Below, one piece after another: positions 33,685 through 45,046 of a stretch of 64,000 bases of DNA (position 1 is the first letter of the stretch; each line of letters starts with the position of its first letter). The stretch lies in contig NC_089584.1 in NCBI RefSeq assembly GCF_019320115.1, forward strand, positions 55,610,852 through 55,674,851. The letters run 5' to 3'. The notes below the pieces were generated by a model. That model saw nothing but the letters and a program-made list of their open reading frames with translations. It searched no databases and was not told where the DNA came from. The DNA is from Miscanthus floridulus. Lineage: Eukaryota; Streptophyta; Magnoliopsida; Poales; Poaceae. The position numbers were made by a program, and so were the translations under genes.

Positions 33685-35752
33685 CGTCAGCGCAAAAATG
33701 TGTCGATGCGCTAAGCACATAGCAAGCCAGAAGGATCTGCTTGATAGAGCAAGGCTGGAGATCTATTTGGCTTCAACGTAGGACCAGTCGACCCTACGAA
33801 TTCCTCCCGAGGGCGAGCCCATCAATTTGACCTGCAATTGACAAGGAGAGAAAGTTTATCAGTAATTTAAGGTGGAACATGCCGGTCTTGCCTAGATAGT
33901 TCCAAGTGTGCCGCTTTAGGAGCAGCCCGTGTTAGTGCACTAGATCTTTAGCATGGAGATGTCCGACCACTCACTAATATTGTTGAGCTCGCACTAGTGA
34001 TGCCAACCATGAACTATCATTGTCCTCCCTCTAGTCATAGTGCATGGTCGGACAATGTTAGTCATGGTCGGCAGCGCTGGTAAGTGGTCGGCAACACCGG
34101 TGATCCAGTGGGTCAATAGCCAGATGAGAAAAATCGATCAAATAGCCGACACAAGAAAATCGGCTGTTAAGGACTATAACACTCGTAGGTTGTGATTATT
34201 TTTATGATGACAAATATGGTGCACACATATGTAAGTAAAATCATTAGCTAGACAAAATATAACTAGTATGAAGCATTGAGCCATTGAGTCTGACAAGAAA
34301 GGCTATCTAATACGAACAGTTCTACAAATGCTCCTAATCTAATCTACTATCATCAATAGTGAGGTTCAACCGAATCGATGCAGCTATGATGATAACAACA
34401 AACTAAAGCCAAAGAATTCACAAAACCATCCATACCTTGATAGGTTTCTGCAAAAAAGCTATATCTATGATGGTGTAGGCGAATCGGCTAAAAGAGCCGA
34501 TTTCGATAGAAAAAGGGTCACAACATGTAAACAATCGACTATTCAATACGAGTGGACCTATCAACTCCTTAAACCTGACCTATCATCTTTAACAGTAGGG
34601 GTTCGACCGGATCGATGGCAGCCATAATAAAGATAATAGATTAATTCTTTAAAGAAAATGGATCTACTCATATTCAACAGGATCATGAAGACATACTATG
34701 AGCATTAAAGTGTAGATGATCGGCTATTTAGCCAATGCAGGCATAGCAAACAGCTAAGGTCATGCCTGATCGGGAACAAATCTAACAACTAGCATCCTCC
34801 AATCTAAAGTGCCATTAGTGGGGATCGACCAGATCGTTGCAGCCATAATAGCGAACTATAGACTAGATTTAACTAGCTAGCAAACCTCTTCAAGACTATA
34901 GGTGCCTTAACCGCGTACTATGCATGATCAAGATCAAGTTAGAACAACCAATAAAATGTAACCCATCACTCAAAGTAAGAAATATCATATTGTCACAAAG
35001 CAAATGATGGACTAAAAGGATATGAGGCCGATCTAGTTCGATCTTGATCGGGTAGGTTGATGTTGCTAAAAAACTATTGACAGTAAAAACATCAGCAAGA
35101 TCGGTAACTTAATGAATCTACCCAAAGGACACCACCCTTAGGTAGAGCCGATAACTTGACCTTAATCTAATTCGAGCAGTGGAGGTCGAACTTAACTGAT
35201 GCAACCGTACTTGAACTAGATAAAGATCGATAACTAGCTTATACTAGAGCTCACAGTGGAGGTCGAACTTAACCGATGCAGCCTTACAAACCAAAGTATA
35301 AGCCATGACGGTACTTACAGACAAGCCAGAGGTTGGCCGAACCAATGCAGCCCTACTTATTGAAGAACTCACCAAGATCTACACTACTCCTACTCCTAAG
35401 GGTTGGCATGGAGCTGAAAAAAGTAATTTGTATTGATTGATTGGATGTCCTTTTTACAATAGACAGGGTCCAATATTTATATCCGGAACCTAAGCATGAA
35501 TCCTACTTAGTTACGACTCATTACAATCTTTGGCATAAGAGAAAATCTTTCCCTTTTTGTAGAGTCCGACATGTCTTTCCTGACGCCAACCGTAGCTTAT
35601 TGTCGTTATTTGTTGGCATTATTTGAAGAGAGCCGATTTCAATGCAGCATTTGAATCAGCTGATATCGACCCTTATGCAATCGATTCCTTGATGACGCAA
35701 TCTTGGGAGCTTCGAGTTCCCATGCTCTTCTTCCCAAATTTTGGTTTAAACA
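33685..35752 (-). repeat. 3' LTR of element G
   Basis: On the minus strand it runs from TGTTTAAACCAAAATTTGGG at 35752 to TTTTTGCGCTGACG at 33685, about 2068 bp, with the final CA mutated to CG. The TATAAAT box is at 35475-35481 on the minus strand. At least six diverged copies of a GGTTCGACCGGATCGATGCA-type motif occur between 34.36 and 35.36 kb. Confidence 0.8.
35475..35481 (-). promoter_or_regulatory. TATA box of LTR G
   Basis: TATAAAT in GGATATAAATATTGG on the minus strand. Confidence 0.5.
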
Positions 35753-35772
35753 CATGCCCCCAAATTTTGGGA
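35753..35772 (-). other. Polypurine tract of element G
   Basis: The minus strand reads CCAAAATTTGGGGGCATG directly before the LTR head. Confidence 0.6.
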
Positions 35773-36660
35773 AAAAAGTAAGTTTATTCCAAAATTACCA
35801 TGTCTGTACTCCCGATAGGTCTGAAGTCACGGGTAGAGAATCTTGATCTGGGGTCTACTATCTATCATCATTTTTTCCTGCTTATGAGCCCATGCTTCAA
35901 AACTTTATGAGAGCATCATTGCTTCATGGGCGCTTGGATCCATCTTTCCACACCGACTATAAATGTCTATCCAACTCTGGCAAGAGCAACTCAACAACTT
36001 AGTTATGTTTCTCTTCTGCTTGCTTCCTTGAGTGCCCTTGGCTCTGCCAAGCCCTCCATGGTCTAATTCCTTGCTATGAGGATCTTGAGTGGTTAGAAGA
36101 ATTCTTGTGCATAGGGTGATTGTGTCACTCATTTCAGCGCCTTGTCGAGCAAGGGGATTAGCTACTGCGGTTAGAAGAATTCTTGTGACATCACCTAAGT
36201 TCTCACCATGATCACATAGCTATTCTAGTGTTTCCAAGGGCTATAATGTGTCAACACCTTCCCCTTGTTTGATTCATCAAATGCTCATTCGGGGAAACCA
36301 TAGACTTCTTTCCCATAGTTTCCTAGCCACCAAAAAATATGTTGGGTATATGGGCATCTTTTAAACAGGCGACCTTTCCTCTTCCCCTGACGCAATTCTA
36401 TCAGTGGGCCAATATGACTTGGTCCATGATGACCTTCAGTCTTGTGGGGATCCAGACTCCCTTCAATCCAAAGAAGTCTTAGTGGGTTGATCGTTAGTTA
36501 ATGTAAACCTTTTGTATCAATCCCACGACATTTTGTAACTATGGGAAGCAATAAGTCTGAATCTGTTGTCTCTTTGTGATCCATCCCCTGAATTTCCAGA
36601 GTGTCAATCCGTTTCCATATCTAACTTTAATTCCATAACCCCGACGAAGCCTATCTTCTC
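35773..36660. other. Spacer of element G between polypurine tract and antisense gene
   Basis: There is no recognisable coding domain on either strand. It would hold the upstream region of the antisense gene and the 3' untranslated region of the element. Confidence 0.5.
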
Positions 36661-36670
36661 ACCTCCCGGG

Positions 36671-36678
36671 CTATATAT
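36671..36678 (+). promoter_or_regulatory. TATA box of the antisense gene of element G
   Basis: GGGCTATATATACGGGCC lies about 93-100 bp before the ATG at 36771 on the plus strand, opposite to the element. The LTR has its own TATA box, so this looks like an independent core promoter. Confidence 0.6.
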
Positions 36679-36770
36679 ACGGGCCACGACTGTCGATCGA
36701 AAAATAATCTGCTTCATCCCAAACCTTCCGTGTCCTTGGTGTGACTTTGCTTTCCCATAGGTTCAAAGGC

Positions 36771-37531
36771 ATGGAGAGTGGCAAGAAGTCTGTTGAGGAG
36801 GCCTTTAATGGGTCTATGTCACCACGCTAGCGTCTTCATCATTAGGAGGGTGTAACCCGGGATGCTCCCATCGTCTTGAAACATAGGGCCAATTTTGCTC
36901 AACTTTCGGGGTCGTCTTCATCAATGATTCGCCACCCGCTCCCCTACTACTCAAGGAAGCAAATCAACAACGATGATCTGATCGCATCCATCGATCAGGC
37001 TAGCTAGAAGCTCGTCGAGTGCCTCTCCATCACGGAATTGGCTCTGACCACCTTGGTTCAGCGCTGATCACCCTCTAAGGCCGATCAAGTGGAGGAGAGG
37101 TTGGCCAAGGCTGAGGCTAGAATCATGGGTAAGATGCCTACCATAATTTTCTGTCTCTTCTTAGTTTTTAGTCTTCAAGATCTTGATTATCCCTTCCTCA
37201 AATCTTTCTAGATCTATCGGCCTAGTTGGAAAGCCTTCGATTAGCTATGGAGTACGTGGTAGGATTTGTCAATGCTAGAGGTGCCGTGCCGGTGGTTCGC
37301 TTGTACGATGTCCTGAACCACATCAAAGAAGTTGCTCTTCACAGTGTTCGTCATGGTGCTACCATGGCACTAGCTGTTGCACAAGCTCGCTCTAGCCATG
37401 AGCTTCGACTTCTTCCCCATGGTTTTCCAGCCACCGAACACCTAGTGTATCATGAGCACCTGGTCGAGGATTTCTTCAACACCATCAACTCCAGTAGCCT
37501 TTGCTACCTAGGCCGAAGACATAGTGAATAA
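36771..37531 (+). pseudogene. Spliced antisense gene of element G
   Basis: Two exons are visible on the plus strand, opposite to gag-pol. Exon 1 (36771-37128) starts MESGKKSVEEAF. It ends at a donor GTAAGATG, and the intron closes with TTTCTAG at 37211. Exon 2 (37212-37531) keeps the frame and reads VVGFVNARGAVPVVRLYD, IKEVALHSVRHGATMALAVA and LVYHEHLVEDFFNTI before TAA. The exon 2 pattern matches the C-terminal part of the antisense or Transposase_28-type proteins of grass Tat elements. The Transposase_28 domain itself is absent, so the product would be only about 225 residues. Five stops occur, four of them TAG. Role unknown. Confidence 0.7.
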
Positions 37532-37755
37532 AATGTTTCTTAGGCCTTTAGCTTGTAATAGGAGAAGCTAGCAAACAATTTCTTCATTTTAATTGGTTTC
37601 TTGTACTCATATTCTATGTACCAATCTGTGTTTGTTCTTGCTCTTATAGGCAATACATATCATACCAGCTTTTACCCCTTTGGGTTTATTTTTGAGCTAA
37701 AGCTGATACCCTTATAGTATTGGCTATTAGAGCCGATGACCGAACAAATCGGTTA
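37532..37755. other. Convergent gap between antisense gene and pol of element G
   Basis: About 224 bp separate the stop of the plus-strand antisense gene from the stop of minus-strand pol. The stretch is T-rich on the plus strand and must carry 3' ends for both transcripts, or they overlap. Confidence 0.5.
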
Positions 37756-39139
37756 TCAAGTATTAATCCAAACGCTAGGATAATATTTCTTTAGATATTT
37801 TCCATTGATTGCTCTAGTCAAACTTTAGTTCTCCTCCTAGTGTTTCCAAAATATAAGCATTGTTAGGCGCACAATGATTAATCTAATAAGGTCCTTCCCA
37901 ATTAGGTGACCATTTGCCGAACTTGCTGTCCTTTGACCTGATCGGCAATTTCACTTTCTAGACTAAGTCTCCTTCAGAAAATTAGTTTGCTCCTGACCAT
38001 TTTATTGTAATACTTTGCAATCCTCAGTTTATTGGCTTCGATATTCTCAAGAGCACACAACTGATGGCAACTCAAGTCCTCTAAGTCGTCTATCATAAGA
38101 GTCTTATAGACTTCGGCTGACAAATCATTTTGTAATGTGACACGCCTCGATCCAGTATGAATTTCCCAAGGAAGAACTGCATTATGACCATACACAAGTT
38201 CATAAGGTGATGTTTTAATCGATCCATGACAGGCCATCCTATATGCCCATATTGCCTCATTAAGCATTGAATGCCACTTCCTTGGCTGCTCTTCAATCTT
38301 TTTCTTGATTAGCTTAATCATAATCTGATTAGATGCCTCTGCCTTGCCATTAGCCTGAGCATAGTAAGGAGAAGAATTTAACAACTTAATTCCCATATTG
38401 GCAGCAAAATCTCCAAACTCTTTTGATGTGAACATTGTCCCTTGATCGGTAGTGATAGTTTGAGGAATCCCAAAATGATACATAATATGCTCCTTGACAA
38501 AATCAACCATGTTCTTTGAGGTTACCATCTTCAAAGGAACTACCTCAACCCACTTAGTGAAGTAATCCACTACTACCAATATGAACTTATGTCCTTTACT
38601 TGAAGGCTAGAAAAATTTGTGCAATTAAATCAATTCCCTAACCTCGAAACAGTCATGGTTTGATTATTGGATTCATAATCGATGCGGACGATTTCTAAAT
38701 ATTACCAAAATGTTGACAATTTTGACACCCCTTATAATATTCAAAACAATCTTCTAGTATTGTTGGCTAGAAATATCCAGTCCTATGAATAATTCCATTC
38801 CATCTTATAAGCCAAATGATGAGCTCCACATATCCCTTCATGTACTTCACCCATCAACACCTTAGCTTCTTCTTGATTTAAGCATTTAAGCAACACTCCA
38901 TCTATTGTTTTGTAATATAACTGATCATCTAGCAAAACATACTTAGTCGATTTATATCTTAGCCTCCTGGTAACCTTCTGTGATGGATTCTTAAGGTAAT
39001 TGGCTATTTCAACTATCCAATCATTGTTTGAGGTCTCACTACTTAGGACCTCTTGAAACACTCGATAACCTAACACACTTTGAGCTAAACAGATTAGCCT
39101 CTTGATCCTATGCTCTTGGAATATGCTGAAGAGAGACAT
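37756..39139 (-). pseudogene. Integrase of element G
   Basis: The N-terminal part (39139-38783) ends in GEVHEGICGAHHLAYKM, the His side of the zinc-binding region. The long open frame 38579-37974 carries the core: VVVDYFTKWVEVVPL with the first catalytic-domain block, ITTDQGTMFTSKEF with the second Asp, ANGKAEASNQ with the catalytic Glu, and SPYELVYGHNAVLPWEI. The C-terminal block (GKWSPNWEGPY and NAYILETLGGE) continues to a TGA at 37756. This 201-codon stretch is one of the best-preserved frames in the window. The first Asp of the DDE triad falls in the more damaged part before it. Confidence 0.9.
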
Positions 39140-39229
39140 GAGGAAATTCCTTGAGCAACCTTTGGCACTCAGTCATAGTACTCCCTCAGAGTATCTTCTT
39201 TACATTCATATAGGCCAATCAACTAATTA

Positions 39230-40180
39230 ATAATTAACTACGAATCTCCACAGACTTCAATTGCCTCGTCCTTTACTTCATGGAGCAGTTGAAGCCCCTT
39301 AAGAATAGCTTCATATTCTTCTTGGTTGTTGGTAATCGTTGGTTCAGTTGGAAAAGCAAACTCAAAACTTGCCCCCCTGAGGTGAAATAATAACAATACC
39401 AATGCCACCACCTTGCTTGCATGATGATGCATCAAAGAATAACATCCAAGGTACCGGCTCTACATAGCCAATACTTGGCTTATGATGCCTGGGCGACAAA
39501 ATTGGCTATTACTTGCCCTTTGACTTGCTTTGGCTGATTCATACCTCAAGTCAAATTCTGATAACTCAAGAACCCACTTCCCCATTCTTCCATTTAATAT
39601 TAGCATTGATAGTATGTGCTTGATCACATCAGCCTTGGAAACAACTATACACTCAGCTGATAATAAATAATACCGCAACTTAGTGCAAGAGAAATATAAG
39701 CACAAGCATAACTTTTTGATGGGAGAATATCTTGTTTCTAGGTCCAAAAGCCTTCTACTTAGATAGAAAAGAACTCATTCTTTTCCTTCAAACTCTTGCA
39801 TCAAGGCCGATCCAATTGCTTGGTCATTGGCTGATACGTACAACTTAAAAGTCTTACCTTGCTGAGGAGGGACCAGCATAGGTGGACATTTCATATATTC
39901 TTTTATCTCCTCAAACTGCCTTTTGTTGTACAGTCACCCCACTTAAATTCTTGATCATTTTTAACTTCAACATGGGAGAAAATGACATAACTCTTTTCGA
40001 CAAATTTGAAATAAACCTCCTAATAAAATTATTCTTACCAAGCAAAGATTGTAACTCTATTTTAGTTGTTGGGGGCACTGCCTCATCAATTGCTTTCATA
40101 CTTTTTTGACCAATTTTTGAATTCCTCTCTCGTGGACCATGAAACCCAAAAATTGTCCAGCTGATACTCCAAAGGCACAC
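39230..40180 (-). pseudogene. RNase H region of element G
   Basis: Minus-strand blocks include VPPTTKIELQSLLGKNNFI (40.1 kb, connection), ADVIKHILSMLILNGRMGKW (39.6 kb) and a GGGIGIVIISPQG-like block in a shifted frame near 39.4 kb. ITNNQEEYEAILKGLQLLHE follows at 39.35-39.27 kb with the conserved Glu. Frame shifts and stops are frequent. Confidence 0.8.
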
Positions 40181-40183
40181 TTA

Positions 40184-41012
40184 TTAGGATTCAACTTTGG
40201 ACCATGTTTTCTTGTGCACTCCAAAGTCTCCCTGCAAATTAGCTAGATGTTCCTTGTATCCCTTGGATTTCACCATCACATGGTCAATGTAGATTTCAAC
40301 AATCCAACCGATCAACTTATGAAAAAATAATTCGTTGCCCTCTGATAAGTTGCACCGGACATTCTTCAAACCAAAGGTCATCACAACCCATTCAAATAAA
40401 CCAATTGCGCTAGGGCATCTAAAAGCTATTTTTGCTATGTCTTCCTTAGCCATAAAAATTTGGTTATATCCTGCACTGCCATCCATGAAATTAATAACCT
40501 TGTGCCCTGGCTGCTGCATCTACCAACATATCGGCTATCGGCATCGGATAACCATCCATGGGTGTAGCTTTATTCAGATCTCTGAAATCAATGCAAACTC
40601 TTAACTTTCCATTCTTCTTATACATAGGAACAACATTCGATATCCACTCTGTATATCAGCACGGTTGGATAAAATTCGCTTCTAATAACCTTTCAGCCTC
40701 CCTTTTGATATCATCAAGAACATTTGGGTTGAACCTCCTCAGAGCTTGTTTAAACAGATGATATCTAGGTTTGATTGGCAACTGATATTCAACAATCGAT
40801 CGGTCTATACCAGGCATCTCATAGTATTCCCAAGCAAAACTATCTTTAAATTCCTTTAATAGATCTACTAACTCTTGCTTATACTCAGGATCCAACTTGG
40901 CACTTATATATGTCGGCCTAGGCCTATCTCCAGAACCAATCTCTTCTAATTCATCTGCCAACATAAAACCATGTCCTAGTTTACTATCTGTACCATCTAT
41001 TGGATTAGCCAT
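40184..41012 (-). pseudogene. Reverse transcriptase of element G
   Basis: The frame 41012-40656 reads SAKLDPEYKQELVDLLKEF, then DSFAWEYYEMPGIDRSIVEY, then ERLLEANFIQPC, which is the entry to RT. KNGKLRVCIDFRDLNKA and DGYPMPIADMLVDAA follow in a shifted stretch. Next come MDGSAGYNQIFMAKED and MTFGLKN in 40519-40184. The active site reads IYIDH near 40.27 kb, so the second Asp of YxDD is lost (Asp to His). The polymerase is inactive on that ground alone. Confidence 0.85.
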
Positions 41013-41154
41013 TGAAAGAAATTATCAAAGCCAACTACTTGGATCAGCTATTGGCTTTCATCATTGACTTTAATGAAGCCTCCTTCCCATAGCTTGCTAG
41101 AAAAACATTCGAAGTCTTCTAGCTCCCAACACATTGGATCAGCTGTTGCAATAC

Positions 41155-41760
41155 TTACAGAATCATCAGCATGAACCAGCTCAACATCATCTCCATGCAC
41201 TGAATCAAACATTGATGCATGGTTGATGGCACACAACAATTAGCATGAATCCAGTCGTGACCAAGGAGTAGACTATATGACCCTTTTCCATCAATGATGA
41301 AGAATGTAGTGAGCAAAGTTTTACTTCTGATTGCAATTCGACATTCATTGCCCCTTGGTCTTAGATGCATTACCTCCAAAATCCCTAAGCATCATGTCAG
41401 TCTCAATCAAATCTCCTGGTTCCTTGCCAAGTTTATGAAAAGTGGTATAAGGCATAAGATTAATAGAAGCTCCTCCATCCACCAACATTTTGCTCATCGG
41501 CTTCCCATCAACAAAAACCTTTTACATATAAAGCCTTTAGGTGCCAATGCTTGATCGGCTTATCAAATATAGCCTGTTGTATCACCATTAACTTGGCAAC
41601 TATCTCCTCATACTCCAATTCATCGAAACCTGAATAAACTTCTTGATCTACTAGAGCCCTGAATTCTAATGGCAATAGAACAACCATTTGAATATTAGCC
41701 GATGGCCGACTCCTATCGGCTGTTTGTTTAGCATGCCACACTTAAAGTCTAACAGATGCC
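41155..41760 (-). pseudogene. Aspartic protease of element G
   Basis: Minus-strand blocks are KPMSKMLVDGGASINLMPY near 41.47 kb, with an intact Asp-Gly-Gly-Ala-Ser active site, and SYSLLLGHDWIHANCCVPST near 41.27 kb, the C-terminal block typical of Tat protease. It lies between the nucleocapsid end and RT. Confidence 0.8.
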
Positions 41761-43905
41761 TAAGTCTATTCTAGTTCTCTATTCCTTAGGTGTTGTACCC
41801 TTCTTTTCTGGCTTCTTGTCAAACCTCCTGGACACCATTGCCCTTCCTGCCAAACATGTTCTTCTTCACTATCTTCTTCTTCATAATCAACCCTGTTTTG
41901 ATCAACAACTCGCTTTCCAAGCTGATCATGAACACTCCTATTTTTTAAGCGCCAATCCATATTATTATGATGATACTCATCTCGAGCATGGATAGATCGG
42001 TGGTTGGCTTGAGATTGCCTAAATTCCCAATATTGCTCACTGCACTCTAGGCAATTATTTCTAGTAGGCAATTTCAAACCTTCATTCCAACAATGCCTAA
42101 AGAAAGGACAATTCCAATGTCATTTAGCTTGCTTTCTTTCATGCCTCTCTTTCTCTTGTTGACGCTGGTATTCTTGCTCTTCTAACCAATGTTGATAATC
42201 CTTTTCCTTCTGCTTGCTGCCATTTAATCAACTAAATTTGAGATGTAACACGTGGCCTTGTCACCCCATCCCTTGACGTCTCTCCCTGCTCATATCGGCT
42301 CTTTTGTTGATCACGATGCCTTCTAATCTCTCTATATTCATCAGCCGATATTTGCATCTCGGGATCGATTGTTCCAGTTTCTCTTGATCTAGTTGATGTT
42401 AGGACTTTAGTTTCCCCTTTGAGCAACCTAGCATCAACCATGTTCTGATCTCTTGGGAAAGGATTATCATCAACTTTCATCTTTCGAGTTGTATCAAATT
42501 TGAGCCTTCCTTGCTGAATAACCCTCTTTTTGTGTTGCTGGAAAACTCTACACTCATTAGTAGAATGAGAAGTGGCATTGTGAAATTTGCAGAACTTCTT
42601 ATTCTTCAACTGATCAGGGGGCAACATAACATGATTATTAGGCAACTTGATCTGTCCCTTCTCGAGCAAGAAATCGAAGAGCTTGTCCAATTTTGTGACA
42701 TCGAAATCATAGCTTTCTTCGACTCCTCTTCCCCAAGGATTTGGCACCATTACTGTCTTCTTACCCCAATTCCATTCAGCCATGACAACCTTTTCTTCTT
42801 CATCGTCCTCATAGTCGTCATCAATTGAATACGAATTATAGGTTTTGGCAATTGCGGTACTTTTCTAGAATTGGGTATCTCTGTGCATATTCTGAAATTG
42901 GCTATTGAGCGCTGCCACTCGTTGAGCCAACTGACCTAAATTATCAAACTCTTGTCCTAGCAGTTTCTCTCTCCATGTTGGCAACATTCCTTGAACTGCC
43001 AAAGCAGCTAGCTGATCATCAGTCAAGTTTAATGAGAAGCATAAATTTTTGGTCTCTCGGAACCTCTGAAGAAACTCGGTGCCCGATTCATTAGTTCTTT
43101 ACCTTATAGTCATCAAATCGGTAATTTTCTTTTCTCCTGTCCTAGTGTAAAAATATGTATGAAACTTCTTCTCTAGGTCAGCCCAATTTGGCAACAGAGT
43201 TAATTGGCAACAATGAAAACCAAGTGAAGGCTGGTCCTGACAGGGACAAGGAGAAGAAACAAACTCAATGGGCCTCTTCAATGGATGCTTTGCCCAACTA
43301 TGTAAGATACCGACTAATATGTTTTATTGTGCTTGTGCTATCTTGGCCAGTGAACTTAGCAAACTCTGGGAGCCTATAATTTATAGGAAGAGCGACCAAA
43401 TTATACCACTCTAGATATGGGCATTTGTACGAGAAGGTCTACCCTTTTGGCTTTAAACCTGAACTGATTCTTCATCAGCTCGGTCACTCTAAGAAAAAAC
43501 TCATCAGCATTTGAATTTGGATTTCCCTGCAATTGCTGACCCATCTGTGGATTAAAATTTCAAATACCTTGATACCCCAGATTTGGAATCATGTGAAGGG
43601 TGTTGTAATCTATGCCATAATGATATCCTTGTGAAATCTCTATCTACTAGGTCCTTTGCTGGTTTGCTGCTTGAAGTCTCTGATTATAGATGTTAGGATT
43701 TATATCTCTACAAATCCTTTGAACTAATGGCGTTATTTTTTGAGCTGACGATGATATTTGGCCTGATGTGCCAAAATTAACCATTTAGTTCTAACCTTGC
43801 CCTGTCGGCTATTGCACATGCTGCATTAATGATCTAGGATTATACTGTATCTGATTAGCAGTAGCACCTTGAACTTGCTCAGATGAACTCTGAACTGCCT
43901 AGACA

Positions 43906-43914
43906 TCATTATTA
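43906..43914. repeat. Left 9-bp target site duplication
   Basis: TCATTATTA, identical to 44575-44583. Confidence 0.9.
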
Positions 43915-44574
43915 GAGACTTTTCCATGTGTGCCATTATAAAAGATCGTAATTCCCTGTGTGCCCTTGAAAAAATTCAGCGATCTTCAGCGCCACTACTC
44001 CAACTTTTTCGTGTCCTCCATGCCACTTCCGTCAGTTTGGGCTCTAACGCCGTCAAACTACAGGTGTGAAAAGACGAAAATGCCCTTAAGTTGAAATATG
44101 TTATTAATTTTTTTGAGCATCTTAACGACTTCAAATGAGAAAACTCAAAACTAGAAAGTTGTAGATCTCATCGAGATTTATAATTTTCATATAATTTTTT
44201 TCATTTAATTCCACAAAAAAAATAATATGATTTTTCTAAGATATATTAATCATATCAAATCATTTTTTTTTGCGAAATTAAATGAAAATAATTTTTATAT
44301 GAAAATTATAGATCTCGACGAGATCTACAACTTTCTAGTTTTGAGTTTTTTTCATTTGAAGTCGTTAAGATGCTCAAAAAAATTAATAACATATTTGAAC
44401 TTAAGGGCATTTTCGTCTTTTCACACCTATAGTTTGACGGCATTAGAGTCCAAACTGATGGAAGTGGCATGGATGACACGAAAAAGTTGGAGTAGTGGCA
44501 CTGAAGACCGTTGAATTTTTTAGGGGCACACAGGGGATTACGATCTTTTATAATGGCACACAGGGAAAAGTCTC
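43915..44574. mobile_element. Mutator-type fold-back element (MITE), 660 bp
   Basis: Two arms of about 310 bp are near-perfect inverted repeats around a short AT-rich centre at about 44.24 kb. The outer ends are GAGACTTTTCC and GGAAAAGTCTC. They are flanked by an identical 9-bp duplication, TCATTATTA, at 43906-43914 and 44575-44583. A 9-bp duplication is the hallmark of Mutator-like transposons. It has no transposase and is non-autonomous. The frames in both arms are mirror images and not genes. A transcript through it would fold into a long hairpin. Confidence 0.9.
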
Positions 44575-44583
44575 TCATTATTA
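44575..44583. repeat. Right 9-bp target site duplication
   Basis: TCATTATTA, identical to 43906-43914. Confidence 0.9.
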
Positions 44584-45020
44584 CCTAGCTGGTGCTGCTT
44601 CTTGATGGCTAGTACTGGCTTGATTAGTCCCCTGAGTAGACGAATATGGAATATTGTAGTAAACCGGCCCAACCTGATCAATCGGATATCCATGAAACAA
44701 CTCTTTCATGGTGTTGTGGAATGTGTTCAGGAAAACTGTATTTTGGTTCAATATGGCATCATGAATAGATTTGTTTATAGCTTCTACAAAGAAATGCCTG
44801 TCTTCAGCTTCATCTGCATCTGTCTGCCCATGCAACAGAAGTCTTGGTAGTGGATATTTCTGAACAACTTTATTGTCACGTGTCTTGGTGTAGGATAACA
44901 AACACTTATTCTAAAATTCTTCTATAGCTTTACTGATGATATCTTTATCTTCATTAGGTAAGTCTTCATAAGGCACCATAAGGATGTCACTGTTGTTGTA
45001 AGTTGCCATGATGATTGTGG

Positions 45021-45039
45021 TGTCCCACCGGGCGTGCCA
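45021..45039 (-). other. tRNA primer-binding site of element G
   Basis: The minus strand reads TGGCACGCCCGGTGGGACA, 7 bases inside the LTR end and 11 bases before the Gag ATG. It is the same type as in element H. Confidence 0.75.
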
Positions 45040-45046
45040 CAACATG

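Larger units (their letters stand above)
41766..45009 (-). pseudogene. Gag of element G, split by a transposon
   Basis: Gag starts at ATG 45009 (MATYNNSDILMVPYEDLPNE), 12 bases after the primer site. The first part runs to 44.58 kb with few stops. The Mutator-type element then intervenes (43915-44574). The rest is damaged between 43.9 and 42.8 kb. The C-terminal parts are clear: KNKKFCKFHNATSHSTNECR near 42.57 kb, a zinc-knuckle-like motif, and WHCPFFRHCWNEG...RNNCLEC near 42.1 kb, a second Cys-rich motif characteristic of Tat-lineage Gag. The protein would package the RNA. The Glu-rich end stops at 41766. Confidence 0.8.

Noticed and set aside
44227..44578. Two overlapping frames of about 90 codons
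   Set aside because: They lie in the inverted arms of the Mutator-type hairpin and mirror each other.
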